From NCBI GenBank assembly GCA_029233965.1, contig JARGOP010000011.1, positions 1 to 64,000 on the forward strand: 64,000 bases of DNA. Reading direction: 5' to 3'. Source of the stretch: Verrucomicrobiales bacterium (GTDB lineage: Bacteria; Verrucomicrobiota; Verrucomicrobiia; Verrucomicrobiales; DEV007). The stretch's first letter is position 1. Each line of letters starts with the position of its first letter. The notes under the pieces are model-generated. The model had not been told where the DNA came from and ran no database searches. It worked only from the letters and a program-made list of their open reading frames with translations. A program made the translations under genes and the position numbers. Positions 23,820 through 31,815 of the stretch are shown one piece after another.

Positions 23820-25745
23820 ATGAGCGCAGTAACCGCAGAGAAGCACGAAGAGACTCATGATGATCACCACGATCATTATGAGCCGTTTTGGAAAAAGTAC
23901 ATTTTTTCGACTGATCACAAGACGATCGGAATCCAGTACGGTTTCACCGCGCTCGTCTTCCTGGCGTTTGGATTCTTCCTCATGATGGTGATGCGGTGGA
24001 GCATCGCCTACCCGGACCGTGCGGTTCCGCTCCTTGCGGACTGGCCGTGGTTCCAGGCCTGGCTCGACGATGGAGGCAAGGTGACGGGCGATCTTTACAA
24101 TATGTTCGGAGCGATGCACGGCACGATCATGGTCTTCCTCGGAGTTGTTCCGCTGGCTTTCGGCGCTTTCGGAAACTATGTCACTCCGTTGCAGATTGGT
24201 GCGCCGGACATGGCTTTCCCACGCCTCAATATGGCAAGCTACTGGCTCTACCTGCTCGGTGGTGTCCTCATGTTTGTGAGCTTTTTCCTGCCTTCCGGCG
24301 CGGCCAAGGCAGGGTGGACCAACTACTCTCCTTTGGCGACGACGACCGACCTTCACTACGGTGATCTGTTCTGGACCGGTCAGACGCAATGGCTCATGGG
24401 AATGGTCTTTCTCATTAGCTCCTCGCTCCTCGGTGCGGTGAACTTCATCTGCACGATCATCAATCTGCGGTGTCGTGGAATGACATGGATGCGTATGCCT
24501 TTCTTTGTCTGGGCCATGCTCGTGACCGGGTTCCTCCTCCTCCTCGCGTTCCCTCCGCTCGAGGTGGCTGCGCTGATGCAATTGATGGACCGCCTTGCGG
24601 GGACCAGTTTCTTCATTCCGACAGGATTGAATGTCAGTGGCATGTCGTTTGATGCCGCCGGGGGCGGAAGTCCGCTTCTTTACCAGCACTTGTTCTGGTT
24701 CCTCGCTCACCCGGAGGTTTACGTTCTGATTCTTCCTGCGCTCGCGATTGTCTCCGAAGTCATCCCATGCAACACGCGCAAGCCTCTCTGGGGTTACAAG
24801 ACCATGGTCTACGCGGTTATGGTCCTCGGATTCCTCGCCTTTATTGTCTGGGCGCATCACATGTATATCACCGGAATGGGGCCGGCGGTTTCGACCTTCT
24901 TCCAAACCACGACGGTCCTGATTTCAATCCCTTCGGTGATTTTGATCACCTCGCTTCTCATTTCGATGTGGGGAGGATCGATTCGGTTCACGGTCCCTAT
25001 GCTCTTTGCAACGGCATTCATTCCGATGTTCGGGATCGGTGGATTGACCGGTCTCCCGCTTGCTTTCAGCCTGACGGATCTTCATCTGCACGACACATAC
25101 TACGTGATCGGACACTTCCACTACGTGGTGGCTCCGGGAACGATCTTTGGACTCTTCGCGGGAATCTATCACTGGTATCCGAAGATGACGGGAAGAATGA
25201 TGTCGACTCGTCTCGGTCATCTTCACTTCTGGCCGTCATTGATTTTCATGAACGGGATCTTCGCCCCCATGTTCTTCCAGGGCATGGCAGGATTTCACCG
25301 CCGTGCCTTCGATGGCGGCAAGGCCTACGAGCAGATCAGCAATCAGGTCTTTTCGGAGCCGAATACCTTCATCTCGAATCTCTGCGAGATGATGCATGTT
25401 ATCGAGCCGGACGCTCCCCTCCGGATGATCGATTTGAACATCATCACCTCCGGTTCAGCGTGGCTGCTCGCAGTCGCTCAGGTCCCGTTTATCATCAATC
25501 TTTTCCTCAGCGCGTTTAACGGGAAGAAGGCCGAAAGCGACAATCCGTGGGATGCAACGACCCTTGAGTGGGCAACGCCAACGCCCCCGCCTCATGGGAA
25601 CTTTGCGACTGAGCCGGTGGCTTATCGAGGCCCTTACGAGTACAGCGTGCCGGGTGCGGATCGCGACTTCACTCCGCAGTTCGAGAGTGATCCCTCTTCT
25701 CTCGCGACCGGGAAAGAAAATGAGGAGGCGCCTGCGCCTCATTAA
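23820..25745 (+). CDS. coxA: cytochrome c oxidase subunit I (aa3-type), K-channel lysine absent
   Basis: 641 residues. This is the catalytic subunit reducing oxygen to water. Ligands are present: His100 (haem a), HPEVY with His297 and Tyr301 for CuB and the cross-link, His346-His347 (CuB), and HFH with His432 (haem a3) and His434 (haem a). Asp130 in GAPDMAFPRLN and Glu299 mark the D channel of A1-type enzymes. In helix VIII, PTGIKIFSWIATMWGG of typical enzymes aligns without gaps to PSVILITSLLISMWGG, so the K-channel Lys is Leu375. The N-terminus is His-rich (HEETHDDHHDHY). An 82-base gap precedes it, long for this block, and may hold an internal promoter. Confidence 0.95.
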   Translation: MSAVTAEKHEETHDDHHDHYEPFWKKYIFSTDHKTIGIQYGFTALVFLAFGFFLMMVMRWSIAYPDRAVPLLADWPWFQAWLDDGGKVTGDLYNMFGAMHGTIMVFLGVVPLAFGAFGNYVTPLQIGAPDMAFPRLNMASYWLYLLGGVLMFVSFFLPSGAAKAGWTNYSPLATTTDLHYGDLFWTGQTQWLMGMVFLISSSLLGAVNFICTIINLRCRGMTWMRMPFFVWAMLVTGFLLLLAFPPLEVAALMQLMDRLAGTSFFIPTGLNVSGMSFDAAGGGSPLLYQHLFWFLAHPEVYVLILPALAIVSEVIPCNTRKPLWGYKTMVYAVMVLGFLAFIVWAHHMYITGMGPAVSTFFQTTTVLISIPSVILITSLLISMWGGSIRFTVPMLFATAFIPMFGIGGLTGLPLAFSLTDLHLHDTYYVIGHFHYVVAPGTIFGLFAGIYHWYPKMTGRMMSTRLGHLHFWPSLIFMNGIFAPMFFQGMAGFHRRAFDGGKAYEQISNQVFSEPNTFISNLCEMMHVIEPDAPLRMIDLNIITSGSAWLLAVAQVPFIINLFLSAFNGKKAESDNPWDATTLEWATPTPPPHGNFATEPVAYRGPYEYSVPGADRDFTPQFESDPSSLATGKENEEAPAPH

Positions 25746-25789
25746 GAGTCGACCGCATATTTTCCTACTAACAGGTTAACATTTTTACT

Positions 25790-27268
25790 ATGGAGATTCC
25801 CTACGAAGTAACCCCCCGCCGCGATACAGGGTTGTACAACTCTAAGCTGGCTGTCTGGCTTTTCCTTGCCTCTGAGGTAATGCTTTTTGGCGGTTTGTTT
25901 TCCGGTTATGTCTTTCTTCGTCTCGGTGTTCAGGAAGGGGTCGATAATCCATGGCCATGGGGGCTCAACGTCCACAAAGGGTATGTCTGGCTGGGCTTTC
26001 TCAACACTCTGATTCTGATTGGATCCAGTGTGGGCGTCGTCTTCGCCTGGGTCGCGCTGAAGGAGCGGAACTGGAGACGGTTTCAGGTTCTGATGTATGC
26101 GGTAGTCGCCTGCGCTGTTGCTTTCATGTGTATTAAGTCCGTTGAGTACAACAGCAAGCTCACGAAGCACCACGGAATCAAGTTGCTGGATAACTCCGTA
26201 ATGGAGGGTCGAATTCTCGACGGCACCGATAAAGTTCGATTCGCGGGTGAAAAGGCTTCTTTCAGTCTCCAGGGAGCCCTCCCCATTTTTCTTCGCGAAC
26301 TTGCGGGGGACGAGTTCCCCGAGTTGACTCTTGAAACGGCGGAAGGGGAGGAGCCGGTCACCTTCTCTTCTAAAGGGGAGTTTAAGAAGTGGTTTTATCA
26401 GGCTCGTCGTGAAACGGCCTCCGGTCTTGCCGACGAACGGAAGCGGTATCGAACGGAGCTGGCGAATGGAGTCGAAAATCCCACGCCGGTTTCTGTCTCT
26501 ACGAGTGCTACCGTCACCGCATCAAAGCCTTTTCCATTGAATGGGAATCCGAGGACGGTGATCGGTCACTCCGATACCACGATGAACTATCGGGATGGCT
26601 CCAAGGTTGACGGGACCCTGACTGGAGACGATGTCCTTTTCGAAATTCACGAAGTGGACATGCAGCTTGTCATGCCGACCAAGCAGCGCGATTCAATGCT
26701 TTGGGAAGTCGTGAATGATGAAGGAGCCAAGCAGGAGTTCTTCACCAAGCAGCACAAGTATTACGAGACGATGCGGGCATACTATGAGCCGCGCGGGGAG
26801 ACTATCCCGGAGAAGATGCTCCGCGGACACAAGCTCAACCTCCACTACGTCCACGTCGGTGGTGACCATGAGGAAGGTCACGGGTCCGACGGAGAGAAGC
26901 AGGAGGGAGAGAAGGAACACCACGGTGATGAAGTTCACACCAGTGAGAGTAAGCCTTCCGCCTCCAAGCTTGAGAAGGATACCGGCCACCACGGAACAAT
27001 CACGGTTCCGAGGGACAAGATTAAATTCATGGGTAACCACGGTCCCCGTTACGGCAACTACTACGCGATCTACTTCACGATGACCGCTCTTCACGGTCTT
27101 CACGTCGTCGGCGGAGCGCTTGTGCTGCTGTATTTTGTTGTCTTTGGAAAGAAAATGTTCCTGAAGAATCCCGAGCATCTTGCCAACCGTGTAGAGGTGG
27201 GTGGATTGTTCTGGCACTTTGTTGACCTGATCTGGATCTTTCTGTTCCCGATCATGTATCTCCTTTAA
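25790..27268 (+). CDS. coxC: cytochrome c oxidase subunit III with a 300-residue insertion
   Basis: 492 residues against about 200 for the five-helix form. Residues 1-120 hold three membrane helices (LAVWLFLASEVMLFGGLFSG, then VWLGFLNTLILIGSSVGVVF and the helix ending MCIKSVEY). Residues about 423-492 hold the last two helices with TALHGLHVVGGALVLLYF and GGLFWHFVDLIWIFLFP, the family hallmarks. Residues about 121-422 are inserted: mixed polar sequence, then a His/Glu/Asp-rich stretch (about 352-402: DHEEGHGSDGEK, EKEHHGDEVH). By helix count this lies in the periplasm. The reading frame is continuous and the flanks are intact, so this is not an assembly artefact by appearance. The insert shows no known domain. 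Confidence 0.9.
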   Translation: MEIPYEVTPRRDTGLYNSKLAVWLFLASEVMLFGGLFSGYVFLRLGVQEGVDNPWPWGLNVHKGYVWLGFLNTLILIGSSVGVVFAWVALKERNWRRFQVLMYAVVACAVAFMCIKSVEYNSKLTKHHGIKLLDNSVMEGRILDGTDKVRFAGEKASFSLQGALPIFLRELAGDEFPELTLETAEGEEPVTFSSKGEFKKWFYQARRETASGLADERKRYRTELANGVENPTPVSVSTSATVTASKPFPLNGNPRTVIGHSDTTMNYRDGSKVDGTLTGDDVLFEIHEVDMQLVMPTKQRDSMLWEVVNDEGAKQEFFTKQHKYYETMRAYYEPRGETIPEKMLRGHKLNLHYVHVGGDHEEGHGSDGEKQEGEKEHHGDEVHTSESKPSASKLEKDTGHHGTITVPRDKIKFMGNHGPRYGNYYAIYFTMTALHGLHVVGGALVLLYFVVFGKKMFLKNPEHLANRVEVGGLFWHFVDLIWIFLFPIMYLL

Positions 27269-27292
27269 TCTGAACTTTCATTGTCTCTTACT

Positions 27293-27661
27293 ATGTCGGA
27301 AGAAATCCACGACTGGGGAAAGCACAAGAAGACCTACCTGATGGTAGGAATTGCTCTCTTTTTCTTCACCTTTGTCACTATCGCCCTCGCACTGTTCCCG
27401 CCATTTGATGTCGGCCCTCCGGGACCCACTCCCGGTGATTATGTCCTCGGCCTCGCGGTGGCGACTACGAAGGCAAGCCTCGTTGCGCTCATTTTCATGC
27501 ACCTCAACCATGAGCGTGGCCTGATTTACAAAACGCTCGTTTTCACGGTCCTGTTTTTCATCGGGCTAATGGCACTTACTCTTTTCGCGGAGTTCGATCC
27601 CATTCGTGAGCAGTACGACACTTTCGAGACCACGAACGGTAAGTTAACTGAACAGGAGTAG
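27293..27661 (+). CDS. coxD: cytochrome c oxidase subunit IV-type protein
   Basis: 122 residues with three membrane helices (about 14-36, 47-70, 80-101) and the segment TTKASLVALIFMHLNHERG, typical of prokaryotic cytochrome c oxidase subunit IV (caa3 and quinol oxidase type). It stabilises the oxidase and has no cofactor. I start at ATG 27293; an in-frame TTG at 27281 would add four residues. It lies 24 bases after coxC. Confidence 0.85.
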   Translation: MSEEIHDWGKHKKTYLMVGIALFFFTFVTIALALFPPFDVGPPGPTPGDYVLGLAVATTKASLVALIFMHLNHERGLIYKTLVFTVLFFIGLMALTLFAEFDPIREQYDTFETTNGKLTEQE

Positions 27662-27669
27662 AACGAATC

Positions 27670-27867
27670 ATGTCATTGAAGAATTTCCATATTGCCTTCA
27701 TCACGATCTGCGTCCTCTTCACTGGTGGCTTCGCTGCCTGGTGCCTTCTTGTTCCCGGACTTCCGGCTATGTTCACTGCGATGGGTTGGATCAGTGCCTC
27801 GGGTGGGCTTCTGCTCTTCGTTTACGGGATCCGTTTCCTGAAGAAGGCAAAGAACGTAATCGTCTAA
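27670..27867 (+). CDS. tiny two-helix membrane protein in oxidase operon
   Basis: 65 residues, no family recognised. Two membrane helices: about residues 6-28 (AFITICVLFTGGFAAWCLL) and 33-53 (AMGWISASGGLLLFVYGI), ending in a basic tail. It starts eight bases after coxD with GAACGAATC before the ATG. Its size, topology and place between coxD and coxB suggest a small accessory oxidase subunit. Confidence 0.7.
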   Translation: MSLKNFHIAFITICVLFTGGFAAWCLLVPGLPAMFTAMGWISASGGLLLFVYGIRFLKKAKNVIV

Positions 27868-27877
27868 AAAAGCTGAA

Positions 27878-28090
27878 ATGAATTCATTCCTCCCTGATTC
27901 TCTTTACCTCGCCTGTCCCATGTGCATGAGTGGCGCTGAAGGTGTCCTCGCTGATGCGGCCAACTCGGCCATCGCCGTCATGCTGGTGCTTCTGAGTGGT
28001 GTTTTGATGGGATTTCTCGGCTTTATCTTTTACCTCATGAAGCGGGCAAAGAGATTCACGGGAGATGTTCCCGGAGAAGTGACCGCCTGA
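27878..28090 (+). CDS. tiny membrane protein with N-terminal CPMC motif
   Basis: 70 residues. Near the N-terminus is LACPMCMSGAEG, a CxxC pair just before one membrane helix (about residues 28-52, AVMLVLLSGVLMGFLGFIFY). Short proteins with a CPxC start followed by a helix are often found beside oxidase genes in Planctomycetes and Verrucomicrobia; I know of no assigned function. If the N-terminus is periplasmic, the CxxC could hold or exchange copper for the nearby CuA site, but this is a guess. Confidence 0.7.
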   Translation: MNSFLPDSLYLACPMCMSGAEGVLADAANSAIAVMLVLLSGVLMGFLGFIFYLMKRAKRFTGDVPGEVTA

Positions 28091-28109
28091 TATTTTTTAC
28101 TGATTTGAT

Positions 28110-28874
28110 ATGATTGAATGGATTAATGACATTTCCGGGATGCACGAAGTGGCTTCCCGACACGGTGATGTGGGGAACCACATGCTCGCGCTGATTCACT
28201 GGTTCATGGCAATCCTGTTTGTTGGATGGACTGCTTTCCTTATCGTGGTGCTTTTCAAGTTTAATCGGAAGAAGAACCCAAAGGCGAACTACAACGGGAT
28301 CACCTCTCATTTCTCGACACACGTTGAGGTTGGGGTTGTCATTGTTGAGGTCGTTCTCCTGCTCGGTTTCGCATTTCCGCTCTGGGCCAAGCGTGCGGAT
28401 GCGAAGGAGCGCCCTACCGGCGATGAGGTCGTGAACTTGAGGGCGGTTGGTGAGCAGTATCGCTGGACCTTCCACTATGCAGGGGCGGACAAGCTGGTGG
28501 GAATGACCTCCCACGAGCGGCTCTCGGGAGGCAATCCTGTAGGACTCGTTCAGGAAGATCCGAACGCAACGGATGATTTCGTTTCCGTGAATGAACTCGT
28601 TCTTCCGAAAGGGCGCCCGGTCGTGATCCAGGTCACCTCGAAAGACGTGATTCATGGCCTTGCAATTACGCCCATGTTCATCCAGCAGGATGCGATCCCG
28701 GGATCTGAGATCCCGATGTGGTTCGTTCCTGAGAAAGAAGGTGAGTGGAACATCGTTTGTGCCCAGCTTTGCGGAGCAGGCCACGCTCAAATGGTGGCCT
28801 ATGTGAAGGTGGTAAGCTCAGAGGAGTTTGACGAGTGGTATTCCTCACAGAATCCGCTGCTTCCGAAATCCTGA
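28110..28874 (+). CDS. coxB: cytochrome c oxidase subunit II (CuA)
   Basis: 254 residues. Two membrane helices (about 26-49 and 72-93) precede a cupredoxin domain. CuA ligands are visible: His182 (KDVIHGLAI), Cys217, Cys221, His225 and Met228 in CAQLCGAGHAQM. The residue between the cysteines, usually Glu in CSELC, is Gln219; the CuA ligand there is a backbone carbonyl, so CuA should still form, but the Glu side chain that also helps bind Mg is lost. No cytochrome c domain is fused at the C-terminus, so the enzyme is aa3- rather than caa3-type and needs a separate cytochrome donor. A terminator follows at 28905. Confidence 0.95.
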   Translation: MIEWINDISGMHEVASRHGDVGNHMLALIHWFMAILFVGWTAFLIVVLFKFNRKKNPKANYNGITSHFSTHVEVGVVIVEVVLLLGFAFPLWAKRADAKERPTGDEVVNLRAVGEQYRWTFHYAGADKLVGMTSHERLSGGNPVGLVQEDPNATDDFVSVNELVLPKGRPVVIQVTSKDVIHGLAITPMFIQQDAIPGSEIPMWFVPEKEGEWNIVCAQLCGAGHAQMVAYVKVVSSEEFDEWYSSQNPLLPKS

Positions 28875-28904
28875 ATTTCGGGCTTTCTCCTGATCTTTCC
28901 CGGA

Positions 28905-28938
28905 GGCGGATCGCGAGAGCGTTCCGCCATTTTGTTTT
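28905..28938 (+). terminator. rho-independent terminator after coxB
   Basis: GGCGGA (28905-28910) pairs with TCCGCC (28923-28928); inside, past a T-T mismatch, CGC pairs with GCG around a GAGA loop. The stem is followed by ATTTTGTTTT. It would end most transcripts of the act-cox unit before the haem A genes. Confidence 0.65.
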
Positions 28939-28983
28939 CCGAAAGGATCTCTATTCCCCTGCCTGAAACGTAAGAACGTACTG

Positions 28984-30132
28984 ATGAACGATGCTCACCC
29001 CCGTAGCCGGGCATTTCAGATATTTTCCCGTCTCGTCGTCTTCGTCGCCGTTCTTCTCATCTGGTGGGGCGCAGCGACAACGACAAAGCAGGCCGGCATG
29101 GTATTCGCCGACTGGCCTTTGAGCCTTGGTTCCTTCAATCCTCCGGGATGGCTCGATTACATGGTGCCCTTTCTGGAGCACAGTCATCGCCTCCTCGCGA
29201 AACTGGTGGGAGTCCTTGTGCTCATTCTCTTCTCGTGGGCCTATGTCCGTTCCGGGAAGCAGGCCCTGGAGGTTGTCCTCCTCGTTCTGGTGCTCGTCGT
29301 CACTCTGGGTGTCTTCATTGCCGCGGGTGATGAGCGTTTCGATGCAGGTCGGAAACAAATGTTTCTGACCGTCGCCCTTGGACTGGCGCTACTGCCGATC
29401 GGGTGGCTTCTCTGGAGTTGGAAAGCGAGGTCCTGGACTCTCGTCGAGAAGTTGACGGCTTTAGCTCTTCTCATGGTGACGACCCAGGCCATCTTCGGAG
29501 GTCTCCGCGTGACGGAGATTTCCGACGTTTTTGCGGTGATTCACGGCTGCTTTGCCCAGGCATTCTTTTGCGTTCTCATTCTGATCGCAATGGCCTCGGG
29601 CGGTGGATGGGAAAACACGGGATTCACGGGGAGCGTAGACCGGCTTCGATTGACGAAAATAGCGGGAACGATCTTTACTGGCCTGATTTTTCTACAGCTC
29701 ATTCTCGGGGCGAAAATGCGGCATTTTCATAGGAGCGGAGTTCCGGACGATGATTTGTTCAGGACACAGGGGCAGTGGATCCCCGGATTCGAGGATCCGA
29801 TCATTGCAGTTCTCTTTCTTCACAAATTTACCGCCGTTTGCGTTCTTCTCTTTGCCCTCGGTATTGCGATTCGTCTCTTTACCGGAAGAAAGCAGAGTGA
29901 CGGCAGGGATTTCAGGCTGATGGCTCTCATCGTGGGATTGATTCTGTTTCAGATTGTTCTCGGTCTGTCCGTCATCGGAACAGAAAAGAGTTTCTGGGTC
30001 ACCAATGTCCATGTCTTGAACGGACTGAGCATCCTCGCGTTGGCCTTTGTTTTTGCCGTACGCGCGTGGCGAGGTCGTTACGTGGAGTCCGGACTCGCTA
30101 ATCCTTCTTCCGGCGTTACCTTGAAGGCCTGA
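28984..30132 (+). CDS. ctaA: haem A synthase (COX15/CtaA family)
   Basis: 382 residues with about eight membrane helices. It oxidises the C8 methyl of haem O to the formyl group of haem A for the aa3 oxidase. Visible are the EHSHRLLAKLVG motif (haem-binding His residues), AVIHGCFAQAF, LHKFTAV and TNVHVLNGL, giving the paired histidines of the two half-domains. Start at ATG 28984. It is followed directly by ctaB, so the two enzymes of haem A formation are paired. Confidence 0.9.
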   Translation: MNDAHPRSRAFQIFSRLVVFVAVLLIWWGAATTTKQAGMVFADWPLSLGSFNPPGWLDYMVPFLEHSHRLLAKLVGVLVLILFSWAYVRSGKQALEVVLLVLVLVVTLGVFIAAGDERFDAGRKQMFLTVALGLALLPIGWLLWSWKARSWTLVEKLTALALLMVTTQAIFGGLRVTEISDVFAVIHGCFAQAFFCVLILIAMASGGGWENTGFTGSVDRLRLTKIAGTIFTGLIFLQLILGAKMRHFHRSGVPDDDLFRTQGQWIPGFEDPIIAVLFLHKFTAVCVLLFALGIAIRLFTGRKQSDGRDFRLMALIVGLILFQIVLGLSVIGTEKSFWVTNVHVLNGLSILALAFVFAVRAWRGRYVESGLANPSSGVTLKA

Positions 30133-30140
30133 ATTCACCC

Positions 30141-31058
30141 ATGGCTTCGCACGAAACGGACTCCAAACCGACCGAACCTGTCGGATTGATTAAGGGAATC
30201 CAGAATGACCTTCTGGCTCTGACCAAGGCTCGTCTGAGCGTCCTTGTGGTCTACACTGCTGTGTTCGGATACTTTGTCGCGACCAAAACGAGTGGAACCT
30301 TTTCATGGTTGATTTTGTGGCACACTCTGGTCGGGACAATCCTGGCGGCATTCGGTGCTTCTGTTTTCAATCAACTGATGGAGGTCGATACCGATAAGTT
30401 GATGTCGAGGACGTCAGATCGGCCTCTACCTTCCAATCGGATGCCCAAGCCGCTGGCCTTTATTCTCGGCTGGCTGCTTTCCGCGTTCGGACTGATTCAT
30501 CTCGGGGTTATGGTCAATGTGATGGCGGCGGCAATGGGGGCAGCAACGCTCATCACCTATCTCTTCATCTACACTCCCATGAAACGGGTATCCACCTTCA
30601 ATACGGTGGTGGGTGCTGTGTCAGGGGCCCTGCCTCCCTTGATTGGTTGGGCCGGAGGAGGGGGGGCGCTCTTGAGTTTCGGTGCTCTCTTTCTTTTCCT
30701 GCTGCTCTTTCTCTGGCAAATGCCGCACTTCGCCGCGATCAACTGGATGTATCGCGAAGAATACTCCAAAGGAGGATTTAAGATGTGGTCAAACAATGAC
30801 GATTCCGGGGCGAAAACCGCTAAAATCGCGGTGTTTTTCTCCCTCCTCATCGTGCTTTTCGGCATTCTCTTTCCCTTGCTGACTCCAGTCCTCGCGATCT
30901 GGGGTGCGCTTCCCTGTGGCATTCCCGGAGTCGTGATGCTTCTTCTCGCGTTGAAGTTTCAAAGATCCGGCACCCGCGAAGATGCCCGCCGCCTCTTTTT
31001 CTACACCCTTTTATACCTCCCTCTCATGATGGTCTTCGCTTATCTGGCATGGCTGTGA
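30141..31058 (+). CDS. ctaB: protohaem IX farnesyltransferase (haem O synthase)
   Basis: 305 residues. This UbiA-family membrane prenyltransferase adds a farnesyl group to haem b, giving haem O, the substrate of CtaA. The first Asp-rich motif region reads NQLMEVDTDKLMSRTSDRPL, the family signature, and YTPMKRVSTFNTVVGAVSGA lies at the second. About nine membrane helices. It lies nine bases after ctaA. Confidence 0.95.
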   Translation: MASHETDSKPTEPVGLIKGIQNDLLALTKARLSVLVVYTAVFGYFVATKTSGTFSWLILWHTLVGTILAAFGASVFNQLMEVDTDKLMSRTSDRPLPSNRMPKPLAFILGWLLSAFGLIHLGVMVNVMAAAMGAATLITYLFIYTPMKRVSTFNTVVGAVSGALPPLIGWAGGGGALLSFGALFLFLLLFLWQMPHFAAINWMYREEYSKGGFKMWSNNDDSGAKTAKIAVFFSLLIVLFGILFPLLTPVLAIWGALPCGIPGVVMLLLALKFQRSGTREDARRLFFYTLLYLPLMMVFAYLAWL

Positions 31059-31088
31059 GGGATCGGGGAGACGTAAGTAACTTTGGCT

Positions 31089-31814
31089 ATGGATGAACAA
31101 ACCCCTGAGATGAATCGCAATCAGATCATCACGTGGTGGGCATCGATTATCGGTGTCTGTCTCGTTATCGCGTTCGGATCGATTTTCGTGACGCGGGCTT
31201 ATTTGCTGCGTCGTGATTATGAATTTAAGAATTGGCGACCACCTCATATTGCCCGCCTCGAGACAGATCTTGATGCGATCAATCGCGACGGCCGGAAAGT
31301 GTCACTCGGTGAACTCCGGAAGAAGATTTACGTCGCCGGTTACCAGTATACGGATTGCCCGGCCGGATGTCTCGGGATGGCATCGGTCATGAAATTGCTG
31401 GAAGAGGAATTTGGGGATGATCCCCGCTTTCGACTCGTTTCCATCAGTGTGAATCCGGATGGAGACACGCCGGAGAAAATGAATACCTGGGTCAAGGAGC
31501 ACGGAATTGATTCCGATGACTGGTGGTTCCTCACCGGTGATGGCGAAGAGATTGCCAAATACATGATCTCGGAATTCAAATTCTACGGGACCGAGAAAGT
31601 AACGGATCCGGAAAAGATTGCAGCGGTTGGCGAGTTCGCTCACGACACACGACTTGCCCTCGTCGACGGGGAAGCCAACATTCGTGGATACTATGACGTC
31701 ATGAACGTGCAACGCGGCGATCAGGAATACGATCGTCTCGTGAGAGAGCTGAAAATGGTTCTCGATCCTGAACTCAAACTCTCGGATTTCGATCTTGGAA
31801 TCGAGGAAGACTAA
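31089..31814 (+). CDS. SCO1/SenC-family copper chaperone for CuA
   Basis: 241 residues. One N-terminal membrane helix (about 13-37) anchors a periplasmic thioredoxin-fold domain. Copper ligands are Cys90 and Cys94 (CPAGC) and His185 (EFAHDTR), the SCO set. SCO proteins deliver or reduce copper at the CuA site of subunit II. ATG 31089 is preferred to TTG 31083. It lies 30 bases after ctaB and one base before the DUF420 gene, fitting an oxidase-assembly operon. Confidence 0.9.
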   Translation: MDEQTPEMNRNQIITWWASIIGVCLVIAFGSIFVTRAYLLRRDYEFKNWRPPHIARLETDLDAINRDGRKVSLGELRKKIYVAGYQYTDCPAGCLGMASVMKLLEEEFGDDPRFRLVSISVNPDGDTPEKMNTWVKEHGIDSDDWWFLTGDGEEIAKYMISEFKFYGTEKVTDPEKIAAVGEFAHDTRLALVDGEANIRGYYDVMNVQRGDQEYDRLVRELKMVLDPELKLSDFDLGIEED

Positions 31815-31815
31815 T

